From contig NZ_FMAJ01000001.1 of NCBI RefSeq assembly GCF_900094625.1, positions 310,001-374,000 on the forward strand: a DNA stretch of 64,000 bases. The letters are read 5' to 3'. The notes below the pieces were generated by a model. It was given only the letters and a program-made list of their open reading frames with translations, made no database searches and was not told where the DNA came from. A program made the position numbers and the translations under genes. Of the stretch, positions 19,034-27,843 are shown in pieces (positions within the stretch are counted from its first letter, which is position 1; each line of letters opens with the position of its first letter). This DNA is from Rhizobium aethiopicum (lineage in GTDB: Bacteria > Pseudomonadota > Alphaproteobacteria > Rhizobiales > Rhizobiaceae).

Positions 19034-19506
19034 TCAGACGTACAGCTTTTCCATCAGGAAGTTTTCCAGGGCGTGGCCGCGCTTCTCGACGATTTGTCCG
19101 GTGATAACGCTGAATCCATTACGTTCGAAGAACGGGCGGGCGGTTCTGCTTGCTTCCGTGTAAATTCGCCGGAACCCCAGCCTAAGGGCTTCTTCCTCGA
19201 CTCTGCACAATAGCTGGGTTGCCACGCCGAGTCCTTGAAACTCAGGGTGCACGAACATCATGTCCAGGCAGCCGTCGCCGGTCAGATCTGAAACCCCACG
19301 GGCTTTCCAGCGATTTCCGCGATCCAGGCGGGCCTGCTCATCCTTCGTTCTGCCCATTGGCTGGCATCTTCCACCATTGCCCAAGCCTCGATCTGGATGA
19401 CGGAATAGTCTTTCGATGCAACCTCCCGGATGGAGCGCAGGAAAATCTCGATCGTCGTGTCCACGTCATCTGGCGCATAAGGCCTGATCAGAATTCGCTC
19501 GTTCAT
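19034..19506 (-). pseudogene. GNAT-family acetyltransferase, frameshifted
   Basis: Two reverse-strand pieces together make one normal GNAT protein. The N-terminal piece (ATG 19506 to a stop near 19282) starts MNERILIRPYAPDDVDTT. The C-terminal piece, in another frame, contains SDLTGDGCLDMMFVHPEFQGLGVATQLL (acetyl-CoA site) and ASRTARPFFERNGF. Joining them at the GGGGTTT run (forward-strand AAACCCC, 19291-19297) by adding one base gives continuous GNAT sequence. This is either a real single-base deletion or a sequencing error in a homopolymer. No start or RBS fits the C-terminal piece on its own. Confidence 0.75.
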
Positions 19507-19539
19507 CGACAATCCCTTGAACCAGCTGGCCGGCTGGCT

Positions 19540-20820
19540 TCAGAAGTGAGCCGCACCCGGCTCAAGCTGCGGGCTGTCGCCGGGATGGGTGAAGAGCTTG
19601 CCGTTTTCCGCCCAGAGGGTGGCTGCGATCGTGAGCAGGCCGAAGAGCGCGAAACCGGCGAAGAGGGGCTGAACCGTGCCGTTGAACATCTGGCCGACCA
19701 GGCCGCCGAGGATGGTGCCGAAGGTCGTCGAGACGAAGCCGGTGACGGCGGTCGCCGTGCCGGCGAGGTTGCCCATCGGCTCGAGGCTGATGGCGGTGAA
19801 ATTGGTCGCGATCAGGGCAAACATCATCAGTACGATGGTGAAGATGCCGTAGGCGACGGCAAAGTCCGGCTTGCCGGCCAGCGAAATGACAAAGCCGATA
19901 GCCGACAATGCCGTGAAGATCAGAAGGGCGGCGTGCGAGATGCGGCGCATACCGTATTTACGGACGAAGAAGCCGTTGGCGAAGTTGGCGATAGCGATGC
20001 CGCCGGCCGTGGCCGCAAAGGCGATCGGCAGCCAGTCGCCAAGGCCGTAGACTTCGCCGAAGACCTGCTGCACCGAAATCACATAGGCGCTGATGACGCC
20101 GGTGAACATGGTTAGGCCGATCATGTAGCCGCAGGTGATGCGATTGGTGAGCACCGTCTTGAAACCATCCATGACGGAGGCGACCGACAGCGGCAGCCGC
20201 TCCTCCGGCGGCAGCGATTCCTTCAGACGCAGAAGCGCCCAGACGAACAGGACGGTGGCGATGACGCCGAGCAGGATGAAGATCCAGTGCCAGTTGGCAT
20301 AAAGGATGATCAGTTGGCCGACGGAGGGGGCGACGATCGGCACGATCATGAAAACGATCATGACATAAGACATGACACGCGCCATTTCGCGGCCGCCGAA
20401 GCAGTCGCGCACGATAGCCATGGTGGTGATACGCACCGCCGCACCGCCCACCCCCTGGATGAAGCGCATGACCAGCAGCATTTCGAAGCTGGCGGTTGCT
20501 GCGGCGGCAAACATTCCGACCACATAGCAGACGAGGCCGCCGAGCAGAATGTTGCGACGGCCGAACGTATCCGAGAGACTGCCGAAGAATATCTGCGAGA
20601 CGCCGAAGCCCAGGAGGAACACGCCGATGATAAGCTGCGCGTCGTTGGTGTTGGTAACACCGAGGGAGTGACCGATATTCGGCAATGCCGGCAGCATGCT
20701 GTCGATCGCCATGGCTACGCTGGCGGTCATGATGGCAATGGTGACGACGAATTCGCCGAAACCCATGCCGATGCGGCGGGAGCCCTGGTTTTCCTGGTGC
20801 GGTTTGTGCGGCGGCGTCAT
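19540..20820 (-). CDS. MFS transporter, Bcr/CflA drug-exporter type, copy 1
   Basis: 426 residues and about 12 membrane segments. It has the DHA1 (Bcr/CflA) signatures: the early MLPALPNIGHSLGV and the loop 2-3 motif FGSLSDTFGRRNILLGG. RFIQGVGGAAVRITTMAIVRD follows. It would export a drug or small metabolite by proton antiport. The start ATG 20820 lies 35 bases beyond the end of a paralogous exporter on the same strand, so the two are probably one operon. The ribosome site is weak. Confidence 0.88.
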   Translation of the reverse strand: MTPPHKPHQENQGSRRIGMGFGEFVVTIAIMTASVAMAIDSMLPALPNIGHSLGVTNTNDAQLIIGVFLLGFGVSQIFFGSLSDTFGRRNILLGGLVCYVVGMFAAAATASFEMLLVMRFIQGVGGAAVRITTMAIVRDCFGGREMARVMSYVMIVFMIVPIVAPSVGQLIILYANWHWIFILLGVIATVLFVWALLRLKESLPPEERLPLSVASVMDGFKTVLTNRITCGYMIGLTMFTGVISAYVISVQQVFGEVYGLGDWLPIAFAATAGGIAIANFANGFFVRKYGMRRISHAALLIFTALSAIGFVISLAGKPDFAVAYGIFTIVLMMFALIATNFTAISLEPMGNLAGTATAVTGFVSTTFGTILGGLVGQMFNGTVQPLFAGFALFGLLTIAATLWAENGKLFTHPGDSPQLEPGAAHF

Positions 20821-20855
20821 GTGGAGATATCCCGTGGGCGGATGGGGCCGGTCGT

Positions 20856-22103
20856 TCAGACGGCCGGGTTCTGCTGATGGAAGAGGCGGCCCTTCTCGGC
20901 GATGAGAACGAAGATCAAACCGACGATCGACACGGCGAAATAACCGGCGACCATCGGCAGCGCGGTGCCGTCGAACGCCTGGCCGATGCCGGCGCCGATG
21001 AGGGCGCCGCCGACTGTGCTCATGAAGCCGAGGACGGAGGAGGCGGTGCCGGCGACATGGCCGAGCGGCTCCATGGCGAGCGAGTTGAAGTTCGATCCGA
21101 TCCAGCCGAACTGGAACATGGCAAGACCGAAGAAGGAAATGAATAGCGCGAAGGGCATCGGCTCGGAGCTCAACATCTGAACGATCAACCAGATGGTATT
21201 GATGGCGATGAAGCCGAGGAGGGAGCCATGTGAAAGGCGGCGCATGCCGAGCTTGCCGACGAAGCGCGAATTGAAGAAGGATGACAGCGACATGAAAATC
21301 GCCACGCCGGCAAAGGCGAAGGGGAAATAGACGCCGAGACCATAGATGCCGACATAGATCTGCTGGGCTGAATTGATGAAGCCGAACAGGGCGCCGAAGA
21401 TGAAGGTGCTGGCGATGGTGTAGCAGAGCGCGATGCGATTGGTCAGTACGAGCTTGAAGGCACCGAAGATCGAGCGGGCGGTGAAGGGCCTGACATTGGC
21501 GGGATGCAGGGTTTCCGGCAGGCGGAGGTAAGCCCAGACGGCGATTGCAGTCGCCATGGTGGCGATGAAGAGGAAGATCAGGTGCCAATTGCCGAAGAAC
21601 ATCACCACCTGGCCGGCGCCGGGCGCAATCACCGGCACGATCATGAAGACCATCATGATGAGCGACATGACCTCTGCCATCTGCCGACCGCCATAGATAT
21701 CGCGGACGATGGAGATGGTGATGACGCGGGTGGCGGCCGAACCGATGCCCTGTACGAAACGCAGCACCAGCAGACCGGCGAAGGAGGGAACGAAAACGAT
21801 TCCGATGGCGGACACGATATAGACGACCAGGCCGATCAGCAGTGGCAGCCGTCGGCCGAAACGATCGGAGAGGGGACCATAGAAGAGCTGGGCGCAGCCG
21901 AAACCGAGCAGATAGGAGGAGACGACGAACTGCCGGTGATTCTCGCTCTCGACGCCGAGGCTGGCGCCGATCTGCTGCAGGGCCGGGAGCATGATGTCGA
22001 TGGCGAGTGAGTTGATGGCCATCAGGAAGGCTGCAAGCGCGATGAACTCACGCTTGCCCATGGGCAGGCGGCCCGCGGACACGGCTTGTGATGAATCTGT
22101 CAC
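20856..22103 (-). CDS. MFS transporter, Bcr/CflA drug-exporter type, copy 2
   Basis: 415 residues and about 12 membrane segments. It shares family motifs with the downstream copy: IMLPALQQIGASLGV, YGPLSDRFGRRLPLLIG and RFVQGIGSAATRVITISIVRD. It is the first gene of the two-exporter unit. Two related DHA1 exporters side by side may act on related substrates or form a heteromeric pair, though heteromers are not usual for MFS. Ends HQQNPAV. Confidence 0.88.
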   Translation of the reverse strand: MTDSSQAVSAGRLPMGKREFIALAAFLMAINSLAIDIMLPALQQIGASLGVESENHRQFVVSSYLLGFGCAQLFYGPLSDRFGRRLPLLIGLVVYIVSAIGIVFVPSFAGLLVLRFVQGIGSAATRVITISIVRDIYGGRQMAEVMSLIMMVFMIVPVIAPGAGQVVMFFGNWHLIFLFIATMATAIAVWAYLRLPETLHPANVRPFTARSIFGAFKLVLTNRIALCYTIASTFIFGALFGFINSAQQIYVGIYGLGVYFPFAFAGVAIFMSLSSFFNSRFVGKLGMRRLSHGSLLGFIAINTIWLIVQMLSSEPMPFALFISFFGLAMFQFGWIGSNFNSLAMEPLGHVAGTASSVLGFMSTVGGALIGAGIGQAFDGTALPMVAGYFAVSIVGLIFVLIAEKGRLFHQQNPAV

Positions 22104-22198
22104 AATGAAATTCCCATAAACAGCCTAAGGCGCTGCTCACCACAGCGCCTCGGACTCGAGAAACAGATTTGGAAACCGGGCGGACGCCCGGTGACCGG

Positions 22199-22534
22199 TC
22201 AGGCGGCGCCGCGAACGGTGACGCCGTTTTCCTGGAGATGCTGCTGCAGCTCACCGGCCTGGAACATCTCCCGGACGATATCGCAGCCGCCGATGAACTC
22301 GCCCTTTACATAGAGCTGCGGGATCGTCGGCCAGTTGGAATAATCCTTGATGCCTTGGCGGATTTCCGAATCAGCGAGCACATTGATGCCCTTGTAGTCG
22401 ACGCCGATGTAATCGAGAATCTGCACGACCTGGCCGGAGAAACCGCACTGCGGAAACTGTGGCGTGCCCTTCATGAAGAGGACGACGTCGTTGGTCTTGA
22501 TTTCGTTGTCGATGAATTCGTGAATGCCGCTCAT
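22199..22534 (-). CDS. grxD: Monothiol glutaredoxin, Grx4/GrxD type
   Basis: 111 residues. The monothiol active site CGFS is at residues 30-33. TIPQLYVKGEFIGGCDIVREM supplies the cis-proline and glutathione-binding loop. Such proteins carry a [2Fe-2S] cluster shared with BolA and act in iron-sulfur delivery and iron sensing. ATG 22534 is preceded by AAAGGATCAGG. A bolA gene on the same strand lies about 12.7 kb to the right, separated by the catabolic island; the two are usually close together in alphaproteobacteria. Confidence 0.95.
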   Translation of the reverse strand: MSGIHEFIDNEIKTNDVVLFMKGTPQFPQCGFSGQVVQILDYIGVDYKGINVLADSEIRQGIKDYSNWPTIPQLYVKGEFIGGCDIVREMFQAGELQQHLQENGVTVRGAA

Positions 22535-22705
22535 AGGACCTGATCCTTTCAACAGGCGAGTTAAAGGCCCGCCGTTTCAATCGTTTTCCTTAGATAGCAT
22601 GCGACAGCAGGAATTCCAGCCGCCCAAGCCAAAAAAAGACCAATCGGTCAGACCACTTCGGGATTGTTGCCGTCGCGTTACGGTCGGCCGTCTTGCCTAC
22701 GCATC

Positions 22706-22936
22706 TCAGACGCGACGCTGGCGGCTGCGGCCGGCGGCGGTGCGACGCTTGCTGACCTGTTTGCGAGCAGGCTTGCGCTTGGGAGCGGGCGTCGTCCGGG
22801 CGGCCGTCGTCGTCGCGGCGGGGCGCGTCTTGCGCCTCCTGCGCTTCGTCGTGACGCGACCGGTGGTTTTCTTCAGAATCTCCTTCAGTACGCTTTCGAC
22901 GACGCCTGATATCAATTCTTTGACGAGATCAGCCAC
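22706..22936 (-). CDS. Small, highly basic histone-H1-like protein
   Basis: 76 residues. An amphipathic N-terminus (MADLVKELISGVVESVLKEI) is followed by about 50 residues made almost only of Lys, Arg, Ala, Thr and Pro, ending SRQRRV. The composition resembles histone H1-like or AlgP-like DNA-binding tails. GTG start at 22936 with a near-perfect GGAGGGG 4 bases upstream, strong evidence for translation. It lies between grxD and the divergent hydrolase-like gene. It could bind DNA or RNA non-specifically; no named family is recognised. Confidence 0.7.
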   Translation of the reverse strand: MADLVKELISGVVESVLKEILKKTTGRVTTKRRRRKTRPAATTTAARTTPAPKRKPARKQVSKRRTAAGRSRQRRV

Positions 22937-23101
22937 AAAACCCCTCCATTGGCGGCGAAAACAACCTGGTTGCTATTGAATTCCAGAAGAGTTCGGTTAG
23001 CAAGGCGGCTTCAAGACCATACCTGCTTTTTCGCCGATGTCAGCGACCAGCGGCCTGATCGCAGCAACATGCGGGCTTTGTTGTCCGGGCGGAACAGCGC
23101 A

Positions 23102-24292
23102 ATGAAATTGATCGAGAAGCGGGTCGTCCTGCATTTCCCTGGCTTCGAGCCGCTGGACGGCCTTGCGCACAGGGCGAGGTACGAACGCTCTGCCAGACAG
23201 AGTGCTGCCGTCTGGGACTATTCCGTCGAGACCGGCGCGCCGGATGCGCGAAGCGATCCTCTCAGTTTCGAGGTCGCAACGGGCAGCGGGGGAGCCGGTG
23301 AAATGGCGGCCGCGGCGGAGACCAGTTCCGCCGGCTGGCGGACGACGAGCCGGATCCACATGGTTGATCACGATGTGCTCGTGCGCCAACTGCGCCGCCG
23401 CAACACGCTGAGCCGGATCATTTCGGGCTTCCGAAGCTGCGCCGAGGTCATGCTTGAAGGCGGCATGCGGGGATATTTCCGGCACGCTTGGCGTTTCGGC
23501 CTGTTCTTCCTCTTTCCGTTCCTGCTGACGGCGCTGGCGATCGTGCTGACAGTTCAGATTGCCGTCTTGCCCTATAGTCTCGGCTTCTCCACCTCGCACA
23601 TGCTCTGGAGCGGGCCGCTGGCGCTCTGCTTCTTCATCTTCGCCTTCCTGCCGTTTGCCGAGCGGTTCCATACGCTGCATCTCTTTGCCGATTGGGAAAT
23701 GGCGGTGGCGCTCGGCCGTATGGACCGGGCCGATTTCAACGAGTGGCTGGAAGAGCGTGCGGCTGCGGTGCGCAATGTGCTTGCCGAGGAGGCCGACGAG
23801 TACGTGATCTCGTCGCACAGCATGGGATCGAGCGTTGCCGCCCATGTCATCGGCTCACTGCTCGAAAGGGAGCCGGAGATCTTCGAGGGCAAGCGCGTCG
23901 TGTTTGCGACCCTCGGCAGCGCTATTCTGCAATGCGCACTCTTGTCATCGGCGAAGCTGCTTCGCGCCCGTGTCGGGCTGATCGCCCGCTGTCCCGGGAT
24001 TTCCTGGCTGGACGTGCAGTGCCTGACGGATTCGATCAATTTCTACAAGGTGCCGGTCGTTGCCGTCTGCGGCCACGCCGATGCGCCTGCGGCGAAGATA
24101 CTCCTCATCCGCGTCAAGCAGATGCTGACGGGCGAGCACTACCGCAAGATCCGCAAGGACCAGCTGCGCGTCCACCGGCAATATGTGCTCGGCCCCGATC
24201 TCAAGGCACCGTTCGATTTCACGCTGATGACATCGGGGCCAATGCCCGCGTTGGTCTTTGCCTATCCGGAGCAGAACAAGCTGCCGGCGTGA
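23102..24292 (+). CDS. Membrane-anchored alpha/beta-hydrolase-like protein
   Basis: 396 residues from ATG 23102, which begins MKLIEKRVVLHFPGFEPLD. The central part has two strong hydrophobic segments (GLFFLFPFLLTALAIVLTV and the nearby ALCFFIFAFLPF). The C-terminal part has YVISSHSMGSSVAAHVIGSLL, a lipase-like nucleophile elbow (SxSxG). This supports a membrane-bound serine hydrolase. The HFPGFEPLD start resembles the oxyanion region of such enzymes. Substrate unknown. An earlier in-frame start would run through the promoter region of the small basic gene and is rejected. Confidence 0.7.
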   Translation: MKLIEKRVVLHFPGFEPLDGLAHRARYERSARQSAAVWDYSVETGAPDARSDPLSFEVATGSGGAGEMAAAAETSSAGWRTTSRIHMVDHDVLVRQLRRRNTLSRIISGFRSCAEVMLEGGMRGYFRHAWRFGLFFLFPFLLTALAIVLTVQIAVLPYSLGFSTSHMLWSGPLALCFFIFAFLPFAERFHTLHLFADWEMAVALGRMDRADFNEWLEERAAAVRNVLAEEADEYVISSHSMGSSVAAHVIGSLLEREPEIFEGKRVVFATLGSAILQCALLSSAKLLRARVGLIARCPGISWLDVQCLTDSINFYKVPVVAVCGHADAPAAKILLIRVKQMLTGEHYRKIRKDQLRVHRQYVLGPDLKAPFDFTLMTSGPMPALVFAYPEQNKLPA

Positions 24293-24392
24293 CGGCTGTG
24301 TTCAGACGGCGGCGTAGACTGAGGGGATGTGCACGGAGGAAACGCCGTTCTGTTCGAAGATCTCAGCGACCTGGAGAAGTCGCACGCAGCCA

Positions 24393-25109
24393 TCACGGGA
24401 TATTCTCTTCACCGTCGCCGGCCACGTCACGGTCTCCCGCAGCCGTTCGGTTCAGACGGCGCACGAAATCCGCAAAGAACGCTGAGGCATGAATGGCGCT
24501 TCGATGCACGGCGATCGTCTGGGGAATTTCGGAGAACGCTCCTTCCACCAGTCGGAAGCCGGACATTCGCTCCGAAGTCTGAACGAGGAATTCGGTCAAC
24601 CCCGCAGCCGCGTCACTTTGCGATCCGACAAGGAGATCGATGGCAGCTGCCGGGCTGTCGGTATGCGAGACAGTGGCTTTTTCAAGAATTCGCTCGAGTT
24701 GCTTTGTATAGGCGGCGCTCCTTGCGGAGGCTATCCGCACTCCTTCGGCATCGACGTCTCCGACCGTTCGAAACGCTGAGACCTCCGGCACCAGATAGGT
24801 CGCTTTGACGGAGATGTAGGGAGGTGAAAAGGAAAACCGGTCGGCTCTCGAAGGATCCGAGGCAATGAAAGCAATGTCCCACTCGCCGCGATCCGAAGCG
24901 GCGAGGATGTCGGCGGCCGAGCCGTACTGGATCAGCGACAGGGCACGATCCAGTTGCTCGGCAATTTTGTGACCGATCCGGGCGCTTGGTCCGACCAAGG
25001 CGCCGGCCTGATCGTCCCAACGGACCAACGCTGCATTCGACATGTTGACGGCGGCCCGGATTACGCCCGCCGGCGCTATCTCGGACAGAACTTTCTCCCG
25101 CGTCGACAT
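24393..25109 (-). CDS. Periplasmic-binding-protein-like domain without signal peptide
   Basis: 238 residues. It reads as a type II solute-binding fold of the polar-amino-acid class: GVIRAAVNMSNAALV at the start, then EWDIAFIASDPSRADRFSFSPPYI, and a domain-2 region. It lacks any hydrophobic leader, so it should stay in the cytoplasm. ATG 25109 lies 13 bases after the aldolase gene and is the last of four leftward genes. It could be a ligand sensor, a cyclohexadienyl-dehydratase-like enzyme (a class that shares this fold) or a decayed importer subunit. The complete importer is in the opposite operon. Confidence 0.65.
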   Translation of the reverse strand: MSTREKVLSEIAPAGVIRAAVNMSNAALVRWDDQAGALVGPSARIGHKIAEQLDRALSLIQYGSAADILAASDRGEWDIAFIASDPSRADRFSFSPPYISVKATYLVPEVSAFRTVGDVDAEGVRIASARSAAYTKQLERILEKATVSHTDSPAAAIDLLVGSQSDAAAGLTEFLVQTSERMSGFRLVEGAFSEIPQTIAVHRSAIHASAFFADFVRRLNRTAAGDRDVAGDGEENIP

Positions 25110-25122
25110 TGGGCCGGGCTCC

Positions 25123-25887
25123 CTAGTATGCAAACCGGGCTGCGAGCGCCTCCGATCCTCTCGCAAGGAGGGCGACGTCTACGCCAACGGCGGTGAACAA
25201 CGTCCCGAGCGAAATGCAGCGGGCTGCGAACGTCTCGTCCGGCGTGAGGATGCCTGCCGGCTTTCCAAGAAATTTCAGGCGTTGGATCGCATCTTCGATC
25301 GCCGCGACCACCTCGGGATGTCCCGGCTGGCCGGGATGGCCGAAGCTCGCCGCCAGATCGGCAGGGCCGATGAAGACACCGTCGACACCGTCGACCGCTG
25401 CGATGGCCTCCAGCCGACCGAGTGCCTCGCGGGTCTCGATCTGCAGAAGCAGGCAAATCTCCTGTTCGGCAATCCGCGTGTAATTCGGCACACGCCCGAA
25501 GCGGGTGGCGCGCGTCAAGGCGGAGACGCCGCGAATCCCGTGCGGGGGATAGCGTATCGCGGCGACCGCCGCCTTCGCTTCCTCTTCGTTCTGCACATAG
25601 GGAATGAGGAGCGTCTGGACGCCAATGTCCAGAAAGCGCTTGATCAGCACGGGATCGTTGAAGGCGGGGCGTACGACCGGGGAAACGTCGTATGGCGCGA
25701 CCGCCTGCAATTGCGGCAGGACGGTGAGGACGTCGCTTGGTGAGTGCTCGGTATCGAACAGCAGCCAGTCGAAGCCCGACGGCGCGACGATTTCCGCCGC
25801 GTAGCTTCCGGGAAGGCCGCACCAAAGTCCGATCTGGCTTTGACCGGCTCTCAGTTTCCGCTTGAAGCGATTGACGGGGAGTTCCAT
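25123..25887 (-). CDS. hpaI: HpcH/HpaI-family class II aldolase
   Basis: 254 residues. It cleaves 4-hydroxy-2-oxo acids into pyruvate and an aldehyde with a divalent metal. The family's active-site residues are visible: H48 in [11 protein letters not shown]73 in VVRPAF, the metal ligands E151 (QIETREAL) and D177 ([11 protein letters not shown]), and [11 protein letters not shown] near the dimer site. GAGGTGCCC precedes ATG 25887; an earlier in-frame ATG would overlap the hydratase gene by about 100 bases. It should act after the hydratase gene 7 bases upstream. Homology does not fix the aldehyde product. Confidence 0.9.
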   Translation of the reverse strand: MELPVNRFKRKLRAGQSQIGLWCGLPGSYAAEIVAPSGFDWLLFDTEHSPSDVLTVLPQLQAVAPYDVSPVVRPAFNDPVLIKRFLDIGVQTLLIPYVQNEEEAKAAVAAIRYPPHGIRGVSALTRATRFGRVPNYTRIAEQEICLLLQIETREALGRLEAIAAVDGVDGVFIGPADLAASFGHPGQPGHPEVVAAIEDAIQRLKFLGKPAGILTPDETFAARCISLGTLFTAVGVDVALLARGSEALAARFAY

Positions 25888-25894
25888 GGGCACC

Positions 25895-26677
25895 TCACAC
25901 GAACGAGACGCCGATGGAGCCGACCGGGCCATAGTCGGCTTGGATAACGTCACCCTTGGCAATGTCCACCGGGCGCGTGAACGAGCCGGCAAGCACGATC
26001 TGGCCCTTCTTCAAGCCGCCTCCGACGGCATGGAGCTTGTTCACGAGCCAGGCGATCCCTGCAGCGGGATGCCCCATGATGGCTGCGGAAACGCCCGATT
26101 CTTCGATGATGCCGTTTTTCGAAAGCGTCGCGCCGACCCAGCGGATGTCGATATCCATCGGCCGGATGATACGGCCACCCACAACGATCGCTCCGAAAGC
26201 GGCGTTGTCGGCGATCGTATCGGTGATCGCTCTGGGCACCTCGGTTCGGTAGTCGATGATCTCAAGAGCAGGGACGACAAACTCCGTCGCGCGCATGACA
26301 TCATAGACGCGAGTGCCCGGGCCCTCGAGATCCTCACCCATCACGAAGGCGAGCTCGACTTCGAGGCGAGGCTTGATGAAGAGCTCCGCCCTGATCTGCG
26401 CTCCGTCGTTAAAGAGGGCATCGTCGAGAATGACGCCGTAGTCGGGTTCCGTCATTTTCGAGGCCATCTGCATCGCCCGCGATGTCAATCCGATCTTATG
26501 ACCCGCGATCAGCGCGCCCTTTGCAATCCGCGCCTGCGCCCAAAGCGCTTGGATCTTGTAAGCATCTTCAAGTTCCAAATTCGGGTATGTCCTGCTCGGC
26601 TGGACGATGGGCTTGCGTTCGGTTTCTGCCTTCAGCAGTGCGTCGGCCGCCGCCTGGCGTTCCTTTTCCGTAATCAT
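25895..26677 (-). CDS. hpaH: 2-oxo-hept-3-ene-1,7-dioate / 2-keto-4-pentenoate hydratase family protein
   Basis: 260 residues. It adds water to a 2-hydroxy-dienoate, making the 4-hydroxy-2-oxo acid that HpaI cleaves. The N-terminal [10 protein letters not shown] segment, the [10 protein letters not shown] motif with E106 and E108, and PALEIIDYR with E139 give the family's three-glutamate metal site. Related 4-oxalocrotonate decarboxylases share the fold, so a decarboxylase role is possible. Second gene of the leftward operon, 21 bases after the dioxygenase. Confidence 0.88.
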   Translation of the reverse strand: MITEKERQAAADALLKAETERKPIVQPSRTYPNLELEDAYKIQALWAQARIAKGALIAGHKIGLTSRAMQMASKMTEPDYGVILDDALFNDGAQIRAELFIKPRLEVELAFVMGEDLEGPGTRVYDVMRATEFVVPALEIIDYRTEVPRAITDTIADNAAFGAIVVGGRIIRPMDIDIRWVGATLSKNGIIEESGVSAAIMGHPAAGIAWLVNKLHAVGGGLKKGQIVLAGSFTRPVDIAKGDVIQADYGPVGSIGVSFV

Positions 26678-26698
26678 GATTTGGCTCTGCTGATTTCG

Positions 26699-27592
26699 TT
26701 ATTTGATCGGTGGGCGCGGCAGGATGGCCTCGCCCGGCTCCATGACGTAGGTATAGTCGAGCGAGAACCACGGACCACCGACGTCCGTGTCGGACGGGTG
26801 CGGCTCGTCATGACGGACAAAGTCGCCTGTCAAAGCCGCGGTTACGCCGAACTGCACATCGGAATCAATGTTCGGATCGCTCGGGTCGAAGACCTGGGAG
26901 ATGAGGGTTTTGTATCCCTCTTTGAAGATCAGGGCATGCAGATGAGCAGGTCGGTAAGGGTGTCGGCCTTGCGCTTGGAGAAGCCGACCTACGACCCCGT
27001 CGATAGGGATCGGATAGCCCATCATCTTGACCGTTCTGAACCAGAATCGACCCTCGCCGTCCGTAGTGAACTTGCCGCGCAGATTCATTTCCGCCTGATC
27101 AGGATCCTGGTTCTCGTAAAGGCCGACAGGAGACGCGTGCCATACGTCGACCTCGGCGCCTTGGATGGGCTTACCTCCGCGATCAACCACCTTCGCGTGG
27201 ACGAACAAGGGCGTTCCGGGCGTTTCCGAGCGGATGATGGTTCCGCCGTTCTCGACGCGCGGAGAGTTGAGCCGCCAAAAGGGCCCGAGTAGCGACTGTG
27301 AAGTCTCGGTCTGCCCGTTGTCGCCGTTGTTGAGCAGGCACACAAGCGACGAGACGCCAAGCGATCCGGCGATGAGCACGAACTCATTGTGGCTGTCAGT
27401 CTGCAGCTGCCCAATTTCGTTGAGGATGGCGGTCGCTTCGCGAAACTCGACTTCCGACAGCCTTACCTCCCGCACGAATGCGTGGAGGTGCTTCACCATT
27501 GCAACGAGTATTTCCCGGAGCCGCGGATCTTCGGTGCGGTTCATCACGGTGAGAACGGCAGGCGTCAACTCGCTTTCGGTCCTGATTGCCAT
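26699..27592 (-). CDS. Intradiol ring-cleavage dioxygenase, hydroxyquinol/catechol 1,2-dioxygenase type
   Basis: 297 residues. A helical N-terminal dimerisation domain (~20-100) is followed by the beta-sandwich catalytic domain. The non-haem Fe(III) ligands are all present: Y159 (PVGLYENQ), Y193 (MGYPIPIDG), H217 and H219 (YRPAHLHALI). It would open a catechol-type ring between the hydroxyls. The overall look is nearer hydroxyquinol 1,2-dioxygenase than protocatechuate 3,4-dioxygenase. ATG 27592 is preceded by GGGAGG. It is the first gene of the leftward operon, with a candidate GntR operator about 35 bases upstream. No maleylacetate reductase is nearby. Confidence 0.9.
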   Translation of the reverse strand: MAIRTESELTPAVLTVMNRTEDPRLREILVAMVKHLHAFVREVRLSEVEFREATAILNEIGQLQTDSHNEFVLIAGSLGVSSLVCLLNNGDNGQTETSQSLLGPFWRLNSPRVENGGTIIRSETPGTPLFVHAKVVDRGGKPIQGAEVDVWHASPVGLYENQDPDQAEMNLRGKFTTDGEGRFWFRTVKMMGYPIPIDGVVGRLLQAQGRHPYRPAHLHALIFKEGYKTLISQVFDPSDPNIDSDVQFGVTAALTGDFVRHDEPHPSDTDVGGPWFSLDYTYVMEPGEAILPRPPIK

Positions 27593-27625
27593 AAGGCTAC
27601 CTCCCAATGAGGCTCGACTACCAGA

Positions 27626-27637
27626 ATAATCGATTAT
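27626..27637. promoter_or_regulatory. Candidate GntR operator for the dioxygenase operon
   Basis: ATAATCGATTAT is a perfect 12-bp palindrome. On the reverse strand it lies directly behind a TTGACC (forward GGTCAA, 27639-27644) that would be the -35 box. A protein bound here would overlap the promoter spacer. It matches the site at 27790-27801 at 11 of 12 positions. Confidence 0.6.
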
Positions 27638-27780
27638 CGGTCAAGTCAGTCATTGAGCTTTAAACGCCAACGGCAGAGGCTGAATCGCACATTATTGCAA
27701 CTAAATTACTGAAATAATTGTAAGAAAAAGAATTTTCGCTTGCGAAGATGCGGGCATGCGGCGCTTTCTCACGTATCGCG

Positions 27781-27809
27781 TTGACAAGAATAATCGTTTA
27801 TTATATCGA
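27781..27809 (+). promoter_or_regulatory. Probable promoter of the gntR operon with embedded operator
   Basis: TTGACA (27781-27786), a 17-base spacer and TATCGA (27804-27809) form a plausible sigma-70-type promoter. The spacer holds ATAATCGTTTAT (27790-27801), nearly identical to the palindrome on the other side of the intergenic region. This suggests that the GntR protein represses its own operon as well as the divergent one. Confidence 0.55.
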
Positions 27810-27843
27810 TCATCGAAACTTATCCGAATTGCTGGGAGGAAGG

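Noticed and set aside
22949..23101. Longer start for the hydrolase-like gene
   Set aside because: It would begin within the ribosome-site region of the divergent basic-protein gene, and the extra residues have no family-like character.
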